Shown: positions 8,901 through 16,638 of the stretch, one piece after another
Numbering within the stretch: position 1 is the first letter of the stretch
How the letters are laid out: the number at the start of each line of letters is the position of its first letter
From: Mycoavidus cysteinexigens
Lineage (GTDB): Bacteria; Pseudomonadota; Gammaproteobacteria; Burkholderiales; Burkholderiaceae
NCBI RefSeq assembly: GCF_003966915.1
Contig: NZ_AP018150.1
Location: forward strand, 1,116,001-1,180,000
Length of the DNA: 64,000 nt
Reading direction: 5' to 3'
Made by a program: the position numbers and the translations under genes
Notes under the pieces: generated by a model
The model's input: the letters and a program-made list of their open reading frames with translations, nothing else
What the model was told of the DNA's origin: nothing
Databases searched by the model: none

Positions 8901-11477
8901 TGGGTGGGCTTTTTTATATTTATCAACATATTGCTCAATTAAGGGTTCCGAAAACGGCGCTAACCGGTATTCCTGAAGGGCTTCGGGCTGGCCGGACGGA
9001 TAAAATTTGCGCTGATAGCCAGAGCCCAAATATTCCGGACGGCTGGTGATGATCACTTTGGCTTGTGTCCACTTATCCAGCTCGTTATCTGTATAGAATG
9101 AGCGCTGACGCTCCTCAATTTTATTATCAAAGCCATCCAGAATAAAAACAAAGCGCTCGGTGGCGCGCAACGTCTGTATCTCTTCTGTCGAAAAGCCCAG
9201 GCTTTCAAAAAAAGCGATGACCCGATTGTGATTGGCGCTTTTCAGGCTCGACAGCGTAATAAACACCGGGATGGGGGCATCCTCTAGGCTGATATACGCC
9301 TTCCACCGGCTACGGGCGAACTGCCAGCTAAAGGTCGATTTGCCTAAACCCGCCTCGCCCTGCAAAAGCAATACTTTCTTCGTGTCTAGCTCCAGAAAAT
9401 CACACACCTTATTGTATAAATTAAAACGATTTTCTGCATCGTAATTCGGGGCGTTTATCAGCACACCGTCTGGTGATACATAATGCGCCAGCGCATCTCG
9501 GATCTCGTTATCCTGCTCCTGACCTGTTACATACGTTATCTGCAATTTCTGAATATCGGCAGACAGGCTTTTTAGCAGTCGATCCTTCAGCGGGATAGTT
9601 AACTTCCTGCGAGCAGCTTCTAGCAACTCCGTATCTGGACGTCCCTTCCAAAACGGATCCCAAGCAGGGGGCACATAAGTATTGCTCGGGTCGGCACGTG
9701 CCTCCAGCCGTGCTAAAGTAGCTGCCGCGTACTGGTTGACTTGAGTTACCTCTGGCTGAAACATAAGCGACGTACCAAGCGTCTTATTCAGCTCTCTGGC
9801 TACACCTTGTCGCAGACGAGCGACAGCGGCACTTTGCTGTACTTGACTCAGTACCCCTTCTTTTTGCATCCAGTGAGCAGTGTCATCCCGCAGGCTTTGT
9901 AAAAATTGGATGGCCTTCCTCGGGACATCCGTATTTTCCTGGGTACACGCCAGACGCTCCAGGCACTGACATACTCCCTGTAAAAAATCGGCGCTCTGAC
10001 GATAGGCGCTGTTACGCACCAGTGTTTCGAACTTCTCTAACTGATTCGCCTGAATCAGCAACTCTACATATTGCAGCGCAACATACCACCTATTATGGTG
10101 CCGTCTGTTCTGGGTGTCTAGCCTACCCCTCTCAAGCTCTGCCTCTGCATTCCGTGCATTCTGAACGGCTTCTCTTAATTGATTACATTTAGTAGCGGTG
10201 CTGCTGCTGACGACCTCTACGAGATCAGTCAATGCGTCATGAAAGTTTCCAAAGTTCCGCCGCAATAAATTCACATTCAGAGTTTGAGTCGCCAAGCCCA
10301 CCTTGCTCACCTCAGAGAAGCACCGCAACACAGCCTCCAACTTACTTTCATCATTGGGAATATAGGCCAGGGCTTCACACGCATAACGAATTTGCCAGGA
10401 CAACGCTACATCTTCCGTGGGATTTAGCCAATTTCCATCGCGAAGCATTTGATAGAGCGGCTGTTGTAGCCTCTCACGGCTAATGCCGGATACGCCCGCT
10501 TGCCCCATCGTATCCAATAGTTGTGAGATGGCCTGCATTAATTCCAGCACAGGCACAGGATTTTCTTTATCCATGTTATTGAGAATGGCCCGCAAAGTCT
10601 GAAACACCTTGGTCCATTTACTTGTAAGGAAGGTGATGGTTGGGCAATTCTGCACGATCACGACCAGGCCCTGTACCGCAGCTATATTTAGAGCGTGCTT
10701 AGGGCCAAGCGCCTCCAATGTGTGGTCAACTAACAGGCCATACGTTTCTGCCTGCGGAATCGTTGCCAGCGCAGCGGCTTCTCGCATATAGAACAGCGTT
10801 TTATCTGATTTTCCAAATTTTTTCAGGATTGGGGTCACGAGCCGCGATACTCGTGTTTGTAGTTCCTGTTGCGGACCATTACCATAGGTTTGTTGCAAGC
10901 ACCAGGCTAGGTGCTGCGTATCAGTAATGGCGGCGGGCTCTACCAGCGCATAAGGAGGACAAGCAGAAGGCTCATGATTCTCAAAAAAGGGGGCTGGTAT
11001 CCCCGTGGAGTCAAGAGTGGAGGCGGGCGTTACAGACGAAGGTCGTAAGGAAATCGGGCGTCTAATCTGAGGTAAACCAGGCGCCGGCGCGCCTGACAAA
11101 AGATTCAAAATTCCCTGCACCGCAGCCCGTCGCTCTGGATCTGAAAAATACTCTCGCGCTTTTCTATATCTCTCACGCACGACCTCGACATCAGCGCCTT
11201 GTTGCCGCCAGAGTTCTGCCTGTTTTTGATACACCTCGCCAAGCACCGGCCTGCTTTCCGCTTCTCTGCCACATCGGACCCCACGCTTCAGCGCGGCTTT
11301 CGCCGTATTGAAGTGGCCCAGTGCCTGCTCGAATGCCTGGTTTTGATTCGCACCGCTAAGCTGCCGACCTTCCTTATAATAATTATCGGCGGCCTGTAGA
11401 GCGGCTTCACCACGTTCAACCGCCGTCTCTGGTGGCTGCCATGATTCAGTTATTTTTGCAGTGATTCTTGAAAGCAT
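5991..11477 (-). CDS. NACHT STAND ATPase with pentapeptide and WD40 repeats, 1828 aa
   Basis: This is a giant intracellular NLR-like protein with no signal peptide. Residues ~20-130 form a TPR/MIT-like helical segment, and a long helical region follows to ~650. The NACHT domain starts near 690: Walker A GEAGLGKST at ~706 and Walker B FVFILDGFD at ~777. A helical region follows, then pentapeptide-type text (GADLSGVNLQGA) near 1130. Fourteen WD40 repeats fill ~1169-1766 (units xSVSFSxDGxWLASGSxDxSVKLW). By family knowledge, STAND proteins hold an inactive ADP state until the repeat array senses a ligand, then oligomerise. No known effector domain is visible at either end. The start ATG follows GGGGA at good spacing. 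Repeats 3-6 are almost identical, as in fungal HET-E-type receptors. The ligand is unknown. Confidence 0.9.
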   Translation of the reverse strand: MLSRITAKITESWQPPETAVERGEAALQAADNYYKEGRQLSGANQNQAFEQALGHFNTAKAALKRGVRCGREAESRPVLGEVYQKQAELWRQQGADVEVVRERYRKAREYFSDPERRAAVQGILNLLSGAPAPGLPQIRRPISLRPSSVTPASTLDSTGIPAPFFENHEPSACPPYALVEPAAITDTQHLAWCLQQTYGNGPQQELQTRVSRLVTPILKKFGKSDKTLFYMREAAALATIPQAETYGLLVDHTLEALGPKHALNIAAVQGLVVIVQNCPTITFLTSKWTKVFQTLRAILNNMDKENPVPVLELMQAISQLLDTMGQAGVSGISRERLQQPLYQMLRDGNWLNPTEDVALSWQIRYACEALAYIPNDESKLEAVLRCFSEVSKVGLATQTLNVNLLRRNFGNFHDALTDLVEVVSSSTATKCNQLREAVQNARNAEAELERGRLDTQNRRHHNRWYVALQYVELLIQANQLEKFETLVRNSAYRQSADFLQGVCQCLERLACTQENTDVPRKAIQFLQSLRDDTAHWMQKEGVLSQVQQSAAVARLRQGVARELNKTLGTSLMFQPEVTQVNQYAAATLARLEARADPSNTYVPPAWDPFWKGRPDTELLEAARRKLTIPLKDRLLKSLSADIQKLQITYVTGQEQDNEIRDALAHYVSPDGVLINAPNYDAENRFNLYNKVCDFLELDTKKVLLLQGEAGLGKSTFSWQFARSRWKAYISLEDAPIPVFITLSSLKSANHNRVIAFFESLGFSTEEIQTLRATERFVFILDGFDNKIEERQRSFYTDNELDKWTQAKVIITSRPEYLGSGYQRKFYPSGQPEALQEYRLAPFSEPLIEQYVDKYKKAHPQSEWTADEYKTRLKRSDLSTLVSNPFVLKMALSGLSKPGDWLPFTRIALYDRFVQDWFKRSQQRLGSIELTPNFVINSVDFSKRFATALYRARDEVTTYVAAEHAPWEEANIASQQPDWRDEFLGDGDVMTELMRLNTSLMRLNAPLIHQGDQYKFIHKSIRDYFVARSIWESKLELSLVKKTVLLNQSLVKDPAVLDFLVERVRQEPEFKAQLLNFIEHYSKREDMQIASANTLTILVRAGVPFSAKDFSEIWAAGADLSYGIFDHTKFNGADLSGVNLQGAWLRGAQLHGTKLAGVEFGEKPTLKVGAEVRACTYSPNGGWLAVGTEEGWIQLYEAESLELLDTYEGHRASVTSVSFSQDGQWLASGSDDGSVKLWSVAPATRGLPPHTYEGHAGVGVTSVSLSRDGQWLASGGDDGSLKLWSAAPATRGLLHRYEGHSSGVTNVSFSEDGNWLASGSDDGSVKLWSAAPATRGLLHTYEGHSSGVTNVSFSEDGNWLASGSDDGSVKLWSAAPATRGLLHRYEGHSSGVTSVSFSEDGNWLASGSDDGSVKLWSAAPATRGLPPHTYEGHARVMSVSFSQNGDWLVSGSSGHSVRLWSVAPATCGLPSHTYEGHRARVTSVSFSRDGRWLASASSDESVKLWSLASATYSLAHTYEGHRASVTSVSFSRKGKQLASGSDDQSVRLWSVENARHGHTVGRHNSGVTSVSLSRDGQWLASGSSDNSVKIWCVGSAMRDPVEMYWHSGVVTSVSFSPDSNWLASGSSDNSVRLWSIERSEMRGHTYKGHSASVNSVSFSPDSKWLASGSDDQNVNLWSVESATRGAVCTYPHNSAVTSVSFSPDSNWLASGGWDGRIKLWLGSGECVATIEDCNGPVRSVAWQEEEAAKGYPMLAIGGEDKAVRLWQIEQEGSRIRVILSWTSYQAKLTVRGASVIPPIEPSERLSSMNARLLQQGGAVMSSEEIPFGI
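7205..7738 (-). repeat. Near-identical 132-bp tandem repeats encoding WD40 units
   Basis: The same segment (starting gcaggccacgcgttgcgg on the plus strand) recurs at 7205, 7337, 7469 and 7601, exactly 132 bp (44 codons) apart, with only a few substitutions. A more diverged copy starts at 7739. The conservation is at DNA level, so recent duplication or gene conversion is likely. The repeats lie in frame inside the NACHT-WD40 gene, and gain or loss of a unit would change the sensor array without breaking the frame. Confidence 0.9.
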
Positions 11478-11646
11478 CTTTTATTCCCCATGGTCATTAT
11501 GGAAAATGATTACTTTTTAGCACGACACCTTATGCTCTTGGTAGCCTGAAATACCGGCTCCACCTTTTATCCTTCCGAATAGCAGTCCACACGAATTTCA
11601 CTATAGATCAACATACGCGATTTACAAAATAAAAAAGGGGGGCGAT

Positions 11647-12021
11647 TTATAAGTTCCAGGGAGTCTGTTGCAAGGTTTGTAGGGAGAGTTGAGCTAGGTC
11701 GTCAATAGTGGACGCCATATTGAATAATGGCACCTTTAGCCCTTTGGTCTTAAGTATGTCAAAAGCTATATCGTTCATTTCGTCACAATTTCCAGCTTGA
11801 TATTGCATAGAATATTTTATTTTTCGTTCGGTTTTTCCTATTGGACTTTTATCTGCTGAACTTTCTTTTGCAGCTTCTTTGATTGATTCTCGACACATTT
11901 TTTTGCGTATGGTGCTTTCTCCTCCTGTGTAAAGTATGCTAAATAACTTACTGCCAGAGCCATAATGCATAATATCTTTAACTTCCGCAATAACTTCTGA
12001 ACAAATCTTTAAATGTTTCAT
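11647..12021 (-). CDS. Hypothetical protein with a GNCDEM motif, 124 aa
   Basis: Small soluble protein with no signal peptide. Residues ~92-102 read YQAGNCDEMND. This resembles the nucleophile-cysteine segment (GNCGE) of papain-fold toxins and effectors, which normally continue to a later His and Asp. Here the protein ends ~45 residues after the Cys, without a conserved His. It is therefore either a truncated effector or an unrelated protein. The base composition is AT-rich, like other accessory genes here. It lies alone between the NACHT-WD40 gene and an AT-rich spacer. The family assignment is only a suggestion. Confidence 0.45.
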   Translation of the reverse strand: MKHLKICSEVIAEVKDIMHYGSGSKLFSILYTGGESTIRKKMCRESIKEAAKESSADKSPIGKTERKIKYSMQYQAGNCDEMNDIAFDILKTKGLKVPLFNMASTIDDLAQLSLQTLQQTPWNL

Positions 12022-12498
12022 GGTTTCTTCTGTGACTATTTCAGTTTGTTTGAGATATTTATTCAGATTTAGATTTAAATCTCTTGAATTTAATACTTGA
12101 TGGCGGTTAATTGGCCTAGGCGGGAGATTAAATGTTGTATAATATTATGAGATAAGTGTAAAAATGTCTTGCCCTGGATCTGTTATGGAGTAAATGAGAC
12201 TCGGAAAATCCCTCCATTTTTTTATAAACAAATTCATCACTCATATTAGTTAATGCTATTATTTTGCGTTTTGGAATAGTTAACTTTAATTGGGTGAAAG
12301 ATTTTTGTATTTTCTAGTGCGAAGATAAATAGATTAATGCGCTTAGTATGGTTTTGCTTAACTCAAAATCTTATTTTTTTAAATTTTATGATTTTAAAGT
12401 GTTAATTTTAAAATGGTGATTATACTTAGGATGTGGATTAAATGATCAGCGAATCACTAATAGTCTATATGTGGGTCCATGCGAAATTGGACTCCGTT
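12022..12498. other. AT-rich intergenic region
   Basis: About 480 bp with long A/T runs and no credible gene on either strand. A TATACT hexamer near 12420 could be a -10 element for the isomerase gene downstream, but no convincing -35 is present. Confidence 0.5.
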
Positions 12499-12518
12499 TT
12501 CGTCTGAGGACGAGTTTT
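12499..12518 (+). promoter_or_regulatory. Leader hairpin before the SIS isomerase gene
   Basis: The hairpin has stem TTCGTC/GACGAG (one G-U pair), loop TGAG and a trailing TTTT. It lies 22 nt upstream of the start codon and 10 nt upstream of the purine-rich ribosome site (GAAGGAAG). It could be an attenuator or an mRNA stabiliser. No function is shown by sequence alone. Confidence 0.35.
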
Positions 12519-12540
12519 ACAACCAACGAAGGAAGACATC

Positions 12541-13731
12541 ATGAATATCAAGATGATCAATCAACCCATGCAACCTCGCGTGGAACGCCTTAGTAAAATT
12601 ATTGGTGCGCCAATATTCGAAAGTACCCTATGGGGACATGAATACACGTTGGACCACCTTAATGAGATGTTGACCGCTCAAGTGAAATCAGGTCATTTTG
12701 ACAAATTCATATTCTATGGGATGGGTTGTTCCTCAGTCGTCTCTGACATCGTAAAGGGATTCTTTATTACCCATCAAATACCCATTGATGTTGAAGTAGT
12801 CAATGACTACGATACCGAATGGTTTGTGACCGACAAAGATTTAACTCGCGACAAAACCCTTGTCTTTATTGTTTGCTATTCAGGATGGTCTGTGGAACCG
12901 TGCCTTTTTTATGAGCGAATGAAACGTCTGAACGGTGCGCTCAACTTGATCGTCTTAAGCGGAGGCGGGCGGATTGCGAAGATGGCAAAAAATGATGGAA
13001 ATTCGGTCATTGAATACAGAATGCGACACGCAGATAGAGAATACCCTCTCTATCATGTACAGCAATTTTTCTCGATTTTTCTTGACCTATTTCACAAACT
13101 CAACATCCTTGAGATTGATTACGAAGATCAATTGAGGGATGCGGTTTCATATCTGAAGCAAAAATTCGATAGCTCGCTGATAGATAAGGCATACGCTATG
13201 GCCGAGAAATTACAGGGAAGCCGCATTGTACTTCTCTCGACCTCGAAGTGGTATGTTCAATTGCTCAAGCAGACTACTATGTTCTTCAATGAGATTGCAA
13301 TGGTTCCTACACATCGGAACCTGCTCCACGAATTCTCTCATACTGAAGTGGCGGCCTATTCGAATCCAGTGGAGAAACAGGCGATCATCATCCTGTCGGA
13401 TTCTGAGGATGATGATTACACAAAGAACAAAGTGGCGACACTCAGAAAATTGTTTGGAGATAAGTCAATTCCTCAGAACATGAATATTGAATTTTTCGAT
13501 ATTCAACTTAATCAAGAGGATTTTTTCCAGAAATTCTATTTCGCACACTTCTTCATGGTTTATGTTGCAATGTTCCTTGGACAGATGAGCAATGTCGAAG
13601 GGCGTGACCTTATATCAATCGCGGCTAAGAATCCATGGTGGAGTCAAGAGTCTATAGATGAGCACCCCTTGTGCGTGGACATTCCCGGCGAACTCAGCGA
13701 ATCGATCCAGAAGAGCATTGAGGTTGTTTAA
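12541..13731 (+). CDS. SIS-domain sugar-phosphate isomerase, phosphoglucose/phosphomannose isomerase-like, 396 aa
   Basis: The N-terminal half carries a SIS fold: a glycine loop YGMGCSSVVSD near residue 60, and FIVCYSGWSVEP near 115 where sugar-phosphate contacts are expected. The second half has LLHEFSHTEV near 262, matching the conserved His/Glu block of bifunctional phosphoglucose/phosphomannose isomerases (usually HNEI or similar). Length and layout fit that family, which interconverts hexose 6-phosphates in the cytosol. A strong GAAGGAAG ribosome site precedes the ATG. It is a single gene surrounded by insertion-sequence debris and AT-rich DNA, with no metabolic partners, so horizontal acquisition is likely. 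The substrate is not determined. Confidence 0.7.
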   Translation: MNIKMINQPMQPRVERLSKIIGAPIFESTLWGHEYTLDHLNEMLTAQVKSGHFDKFIFYGMGCSSVVSDIVKGFFITHQIPIDVEVVNDYDTEWFVTDKDLTRDKTLVFIVCYSGWSVEPCLFYERMKRLNGALNLIVLSGGGRIAKMAKNDGNSVIEYRMRHADREYPLYHVQQFFSIFLDLFHKLNILEIDYEDQLRDAVSYLKQKFDSSLIDKAYAMAEKLQGSRIVLLSTSKWYVQLLKQTTMFFNEIAMVPTHRNLLHEFSHTEVAAYSNPVEKQAIIILSDSEDDDYTKNKVATLRKLFGDKSIPQNMNIEFFDIQLNQEDFFQKFYFAHFFMVYVAMFLGQMSNVEGRDLISIAAKNPWWSQESIDEHPLCVDIPGELSESIQKSIEVV

Positions 13732-13738
13732 GCATTCT

Positions 13739-13770
13739 GCAGCCTCACTATACGTGTATGGTGAGGCTGC
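13739..13770 (+). terminator. Strong hairpin after the SIS gene
   Basis: GCAGCCTCAC (13739-13748) pairs perfectly with GTGAGGCTGC (13761-13770), and the pairing extends inward through TATAC/GTATG. It starts 7 nt after the stop codon of the SIS gene. There is no T tract after it, so it is a hairpin-type 3' end rather than a textbook Rho-independent terminator. Confidence 0.55.
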
Positions 13771-13771
13771 A

Positions 13772-13966
13772 CTAAGGAGTTGATTTTGAATAAATTGGCA
13801 ATCCAAGATGATGCTGTACGACACGATATAAATTAATCAATTCACCGTTCGTATCGTTGATTACTTCAATATGTGCGGGTTCAGGCCGTAGGAAATACAG
13901 AGCAATACAGAGCAATCCCGCCACAAAAAGCCTCAACATAGCAATTATGCGGTGGAAATAGCGCAA
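13772..13966 (-). CDS. Possible small membrane protein, 64 aa
   Basis: A TTG-started frame contains one hydrophobic segment (LRLFVAGLLCIALYFL) followed by a short polar tail (HIEVINDTNGELINLY). An ATG at 13939 is an alternative start. There is no clear ribosome site and no recognised homologue. It could be a remnant in a decayed region. Confidence 0.2.
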   Translation of the reverse strand: MRYFHRIIAMLRLFVAGLLCIALYFLRPEPAHIEVINDTNGELINLYRVVQHHLGLPIYSKSTP

Positions 13967-14092
13967 AGAGCTTTTGAGCTAAACGATGCTTACCGCCCAT
14001 CCACAGAATAATTGGAGAAGCAGGAAATAGGACTTGATTCATACCCATGTCACACAGTCGCCGATGGTGTCGTGCGTTTTGATAGCCGTTTT

Positions 14093-14382
14093 TAAGTTGG
14101 CCTCCGAGGAGTAATGCAACCGTTAACCGCCTTAAGAGTTAACTTATTTTGCTTAGATGCCACAATTCTGTACGCACGGGAGCCTTTTGACCCATAAAAT
14201 AAAGTGTTCAGCAAAATATGAACTTTATCGAACTATTTTGCTTGAATGAGTTAAACGTCACTTGTTCTCAAAGCTATAAAGCTCTTATGCATGGGGAATT
14301 ACAGTCACTAAGTAAAGCAAACTACCTTTGAATACCCCTTAAGTCGGTTAACGGTTCCATTACTCCCTGGAGGCCAATTTAC
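14093..14382. repeat. MITE-like element with ~38-bp imperfect terminal inverted repeats
   Basis: The left arm 14093-14130 (taagttggcctccgaggagt...) and the right arm 14345-14382 are inverted copies with few mismatches; both contain the palindrome GGTTAACGG/CCGTTAACC. A second, weaker inverted pair lies just inside (cttaagagttaac near 14131, and ctaagtaaagc to ccttaag near 14310-14343). The ~290-bp interior encodes nothing. This is the layout of a non-autonomous element. No target-site duplication is clear. Confidence 0.6.
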
Positions 14383-14386
14383 ATAC

Positions 14387-15019
14387 CTAAAAGCAATGGT
14401 AATAAGAAAAGGCCGCTCGATATTCCCTGTATGATTGACAGAGCCCAACAAGCTTTATACCTATTGGCTCTGCAGCCTGTTTCGGAGACAAAGGCAGATC
14501 TGCATTCGGGGCCTAAGGTGCAGTGGAACGGTTAACCGGCATAAGGGCTGTTGTAGAACAATTTTTAGCAATAACATCCGTGAATATGGATGTACGAAAT
14601 CGTTCTTTTTCGGACGACTTGACGATCCGTGTTCTTGAAAAAGATTTCCCGTATTTCAACGTTTTATCGAACTGATTGCCTGTGCGTCCCACAAAATAGG
14701 CATTCCACCCCTATGACAGGATTTTTTGCAAAAATCATTTGTCCATCGTTACAATTTGGAAAAATTGTTGATGAGGACGATGCGGCCTTTGAGCGTAGTG
14801 TACAAAATATGCCCGCATTCCCGTTTTCAGACTTGACCTATTGTTAAAAATCTTAAAAAATTGGAATTCTCTACACTATTCGTCCACTAAACTTAAAGGG
14901 AGTGAGAAATACCGGTACAAAGGATACAATGTTTACACCTGTCAATAGCATGTTGTCGAGATCCCATCCTGTTGCCCAGGGACAGCTTCCTTTGCAAACT
15001 CCGCAGCAGATACTTGAGC
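14387..15019. other. Intergenic region, probable decayed sequence
   Basis: Short frames only. Around 14590-14850 there is protein-like text broken by stops and frame changes, which may be a dead gene; I cannot assign it. A third copy of the element arm lies at 14518-14546. The region ends at the left end of the IS3-family element. Confidence 0.4.
14518..14546 (+). repeat. Solo arm related to the MITE-like element
   Basis: The text aacggttaaccggcataagg resembles the left arm (aaccgttaaccgccttaag) of the element at 14093-14382. This suggests a fragment or a second, damaged copy. Confidence 0.4.
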
Positions 15020-15079
15020 TGACCTGCCCCTTAAATTAGCTTCATAAGATAATGGAGTCCATAGCAATAAGGAAGGACC

Positions 15080-15343
15080 ATGAAGCGAAGATTTAGCGAA
15101 GAGCAAATCATAAGATTTTTAAGGGATGGAGAAGCGGGCTTAGGAGTGCAAGAATTGTGCCGGCAGCATGGTTTCTCTAAGTCGACCTATTACAAATGGA
15201 AGGCGAAATACGGGGGGATGGAGGTTTCAGATGCCAAACGCCTGAAAGTTTTGGAAGGGGAAAATAACAAACTAAAGCGTTTATTGGCAGAAGCTTTACT
15301 GGATAATGCGGCGTTGAAGGACGTAGTCTCCCGAAAGTGGTGA
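15080..15343 (+). CDS. IS3-family transposase OrfA, 87 aa
   Basis: Helix-turn-helix protein (EEQIIRFLRDGEAGLGVQEL, then CRQHGFSKSTYYKWKAKYGG) followed by a leucine-zipper segment (LEGENNKLKRLLAEALLDN). It binds the terminal inverted repeats and is fused to OrfB by -1 frameshifting. A ribosome site AAGGAAGG precedes the ATG. It overlaps orfB by 7 nt. Confidence 0.9.
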   Translation: MKRRFSEEQIIRFLRDGEAGLGVQELCRQHGFSKSTYYKWKAKYGGMEVSDAKRLKVLEGENNKLKRLLAEALLDNAALKDVVSRKW

Positions 15344-16191
15344 GCCCGCAAGCTAGGCGAGAAGCAGTAGCGCTTCTAAAAGCGGAGTGGCAGCTGTCAG
15401 AACGCCGAGCGTGTGGGCTCGTCAAATTATCGACTTCGGTACTGCGTTATGAGTCCAAAGGCGATTCCGATGGTCAGGTGAGAGAACGCATAAGCGTATT
15501 GGGTAACGAGAGGAGGCGCTTTGGCTATCGGCGCATCCATATACTCCTGAAACGAGAAGGCTGGGCCATCAATGTTAAGCGAGTGTATAAATTGTATAGG
15601 CAGGCTGGCTTGGCGGTGAGGAAGCGTCATCGCAAACGAATTGGCTTAACTAAAAGTGTGCCTTTGCAATTACCGGAACAGCCGAACTATGCGTGGTCTA
15701 TGGATTTCGTCCATGACGCTTTGGCTAATGGGAGACGCATACGTTACTTGAACGTGGTCGATGATTTTACCAAGGAGAGCCTAGCCATAGAAGTCGATAC
15801 CTCAATTTCTGGGCTGCGAGTCACTCGGGTGTTGGATCGTATCGCTCAACATCGCGCTTTGCCAAAGATGATTCGCGTTGATCATGGGCCCGAGTTTACC
15901 AGCCAAATGCTTGATGCATGGGCACATAAGCGCGGCGTCAACCTAGTTTTCACACAACCTGGAAAACCAACCCAGAATGCCTATATCGAGAGCTTTAATG
16001 GGCGCTTTCGAGATGAGTGTCTCAATGACCATTGGTTCTTGAGTTTGCATGAGGCACGTACTCTTATTGAGGGTAGGCGGCAAGATTACAATTCTACTCG
16101 CCCCCATAGTGCCCTTGCGTATAACACGCCTACTGAGTTTGCGGCTATATATCAATTTAAACCCTCGGATTCTACTCAGATATGTAGCTAA
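15337..16191 (+). CDS. IS3-family transposase OrfB, DDE integrase, 284 aa
   Basis: Contains an HTH_21 segment (RRFGYRRIHILLKREGW) and an rve integrase core. The DDE residues are visible in WSMDFVHDAL (D), RVDHGPEFTS (D) and NAYIESFNGRFRDECL (E). It normally acts as an OrfAB fusion; the GTG start shown is where its open frame meets orfA. It is full length with no stop or frameshift, which sets it apart from the broken transposases near 22 kb. Confidence 0.9.
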   Translation: MVSPQARREAVALLKAEWQLSERRACGLVKLSTSVLRYESKGDSDGQVRERISVLGNERRRFGYRRIHILLKREGWAINVKRVYKLYRQAGLAVRKRHRKRIGLTKSVPLQLPEQPNYAWSMDFVHDALANGRRIRYLNVVDDFTKESLAIEVDTSISGLRVTRVLDRIAQHRALPKMIRVDHGPEFTSQMLDAWAHKRGVNLVFTQPGKPTQNAYIESFNGRFRDECLNDHWFLSLHEARTLIEGRRQDYNSTRPHSALAYNTPTEFAAIYQFKPSDSTQICS

Positions 16192-16317
16192 TTACGGGGA
16201 GCAGGTCAAATGCGCCCGCATTCAGAATTTAAAAGCGCTGAAGAGTGGGCTAAATCATTCGCGCCAAAAGCATGTGAAAACCTTATTGTACGTTTCAAAA
16301 AAACAATCTGAAAATGA

Positions 16318-16491
16318 ATTGGTTCTTATAGAACGGCTGCCTCTGCCTCTGGCGATATGACTGGGACAACCTCACAGTTTACTCAGGCTGCAGCACGGGA
16401 CTATTTTCAAAGTCTGGACGCAGAAGAAATCAAGCATATTGCGGTTAGTCTGAATGAGTTATTAATGATGAACAAGTGGTACTTTCACTGA
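16318..16491 (+). pseudogene. Fragment of a CdiA-type haemagglutinin (pretoxin region)
   Basis: Reading from 16318, the text ASGDMTGTTSQFTQAAA, then YFQSLDAEEIKHIA, closely matches the CdiA-like protein at the window start (SGNVTGTAAEFTQAAA, YLQSLGAEKIKHIA, nt ~3895-3990). Only ~55 codons remain, with no start and a stop at 16489. It lies directly right of the IS3-family element. It is the debris of a second haemagglutinin gene. Confidence 0.75.
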
Positions 16492-16625
16492 CCGAAATGG
16501 AAACAGGGAAAGTGATAAATATTTCAACTTCAACAGGCGCTATTTTGCCAACTTAATTTTCGAAAAAATCGCACAACTATGGTGGCGTTAGCCACCGAGT
16601 TGAGCTGCACTGCCCGGGGGTTAGG

Positions 16626-16638
16626 TACAATAGCGGCT
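16626..16638 (+). promoter_or_regulatory. Possible -10 element giving a leaderless dnaE mRNA
   Basis: TACAAT at 16626-16631 is 7 nt before the dnaE ATG at 16639, and no Shine-Dalgarno sequence is present. A TTGAGC lies upstream, but with a spacer (~20 nt) longer than ideal. If this promoter is used, transcription would begin at or next to the start codon. Confidence 0.35.

Larger units (their letters stand above)
15020..16208 (+). mobile_element. IS3-family insertion sequence (IS407-group-like), complete
   Basis: The element is 1189 bp, bounded by TGACCTGCCCCTTAAATT at the left and the inverted TGACCTGCTCCCCGTAATT at the right. Inside are two overlapping frames, orfA and orfB, the latter in the -1 frame. 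This is the standard layout in which a programmed frameshift makes the OrfAB transposase. Both frames are intact, so it may be active. The 4 bp on each side (GAGC and AATG) do not match, so a target duplication is absent. Confidence 0.85.

Noticed and set aside
12480-12520. Hammerhead ribozyme in the SIS gene leader
   Set aside because: GTCTGAGGACGAG recalls hammerhead stem II, but the CUGANGA core before it and GAAA after it are absent; only a simple hairpin is supported.
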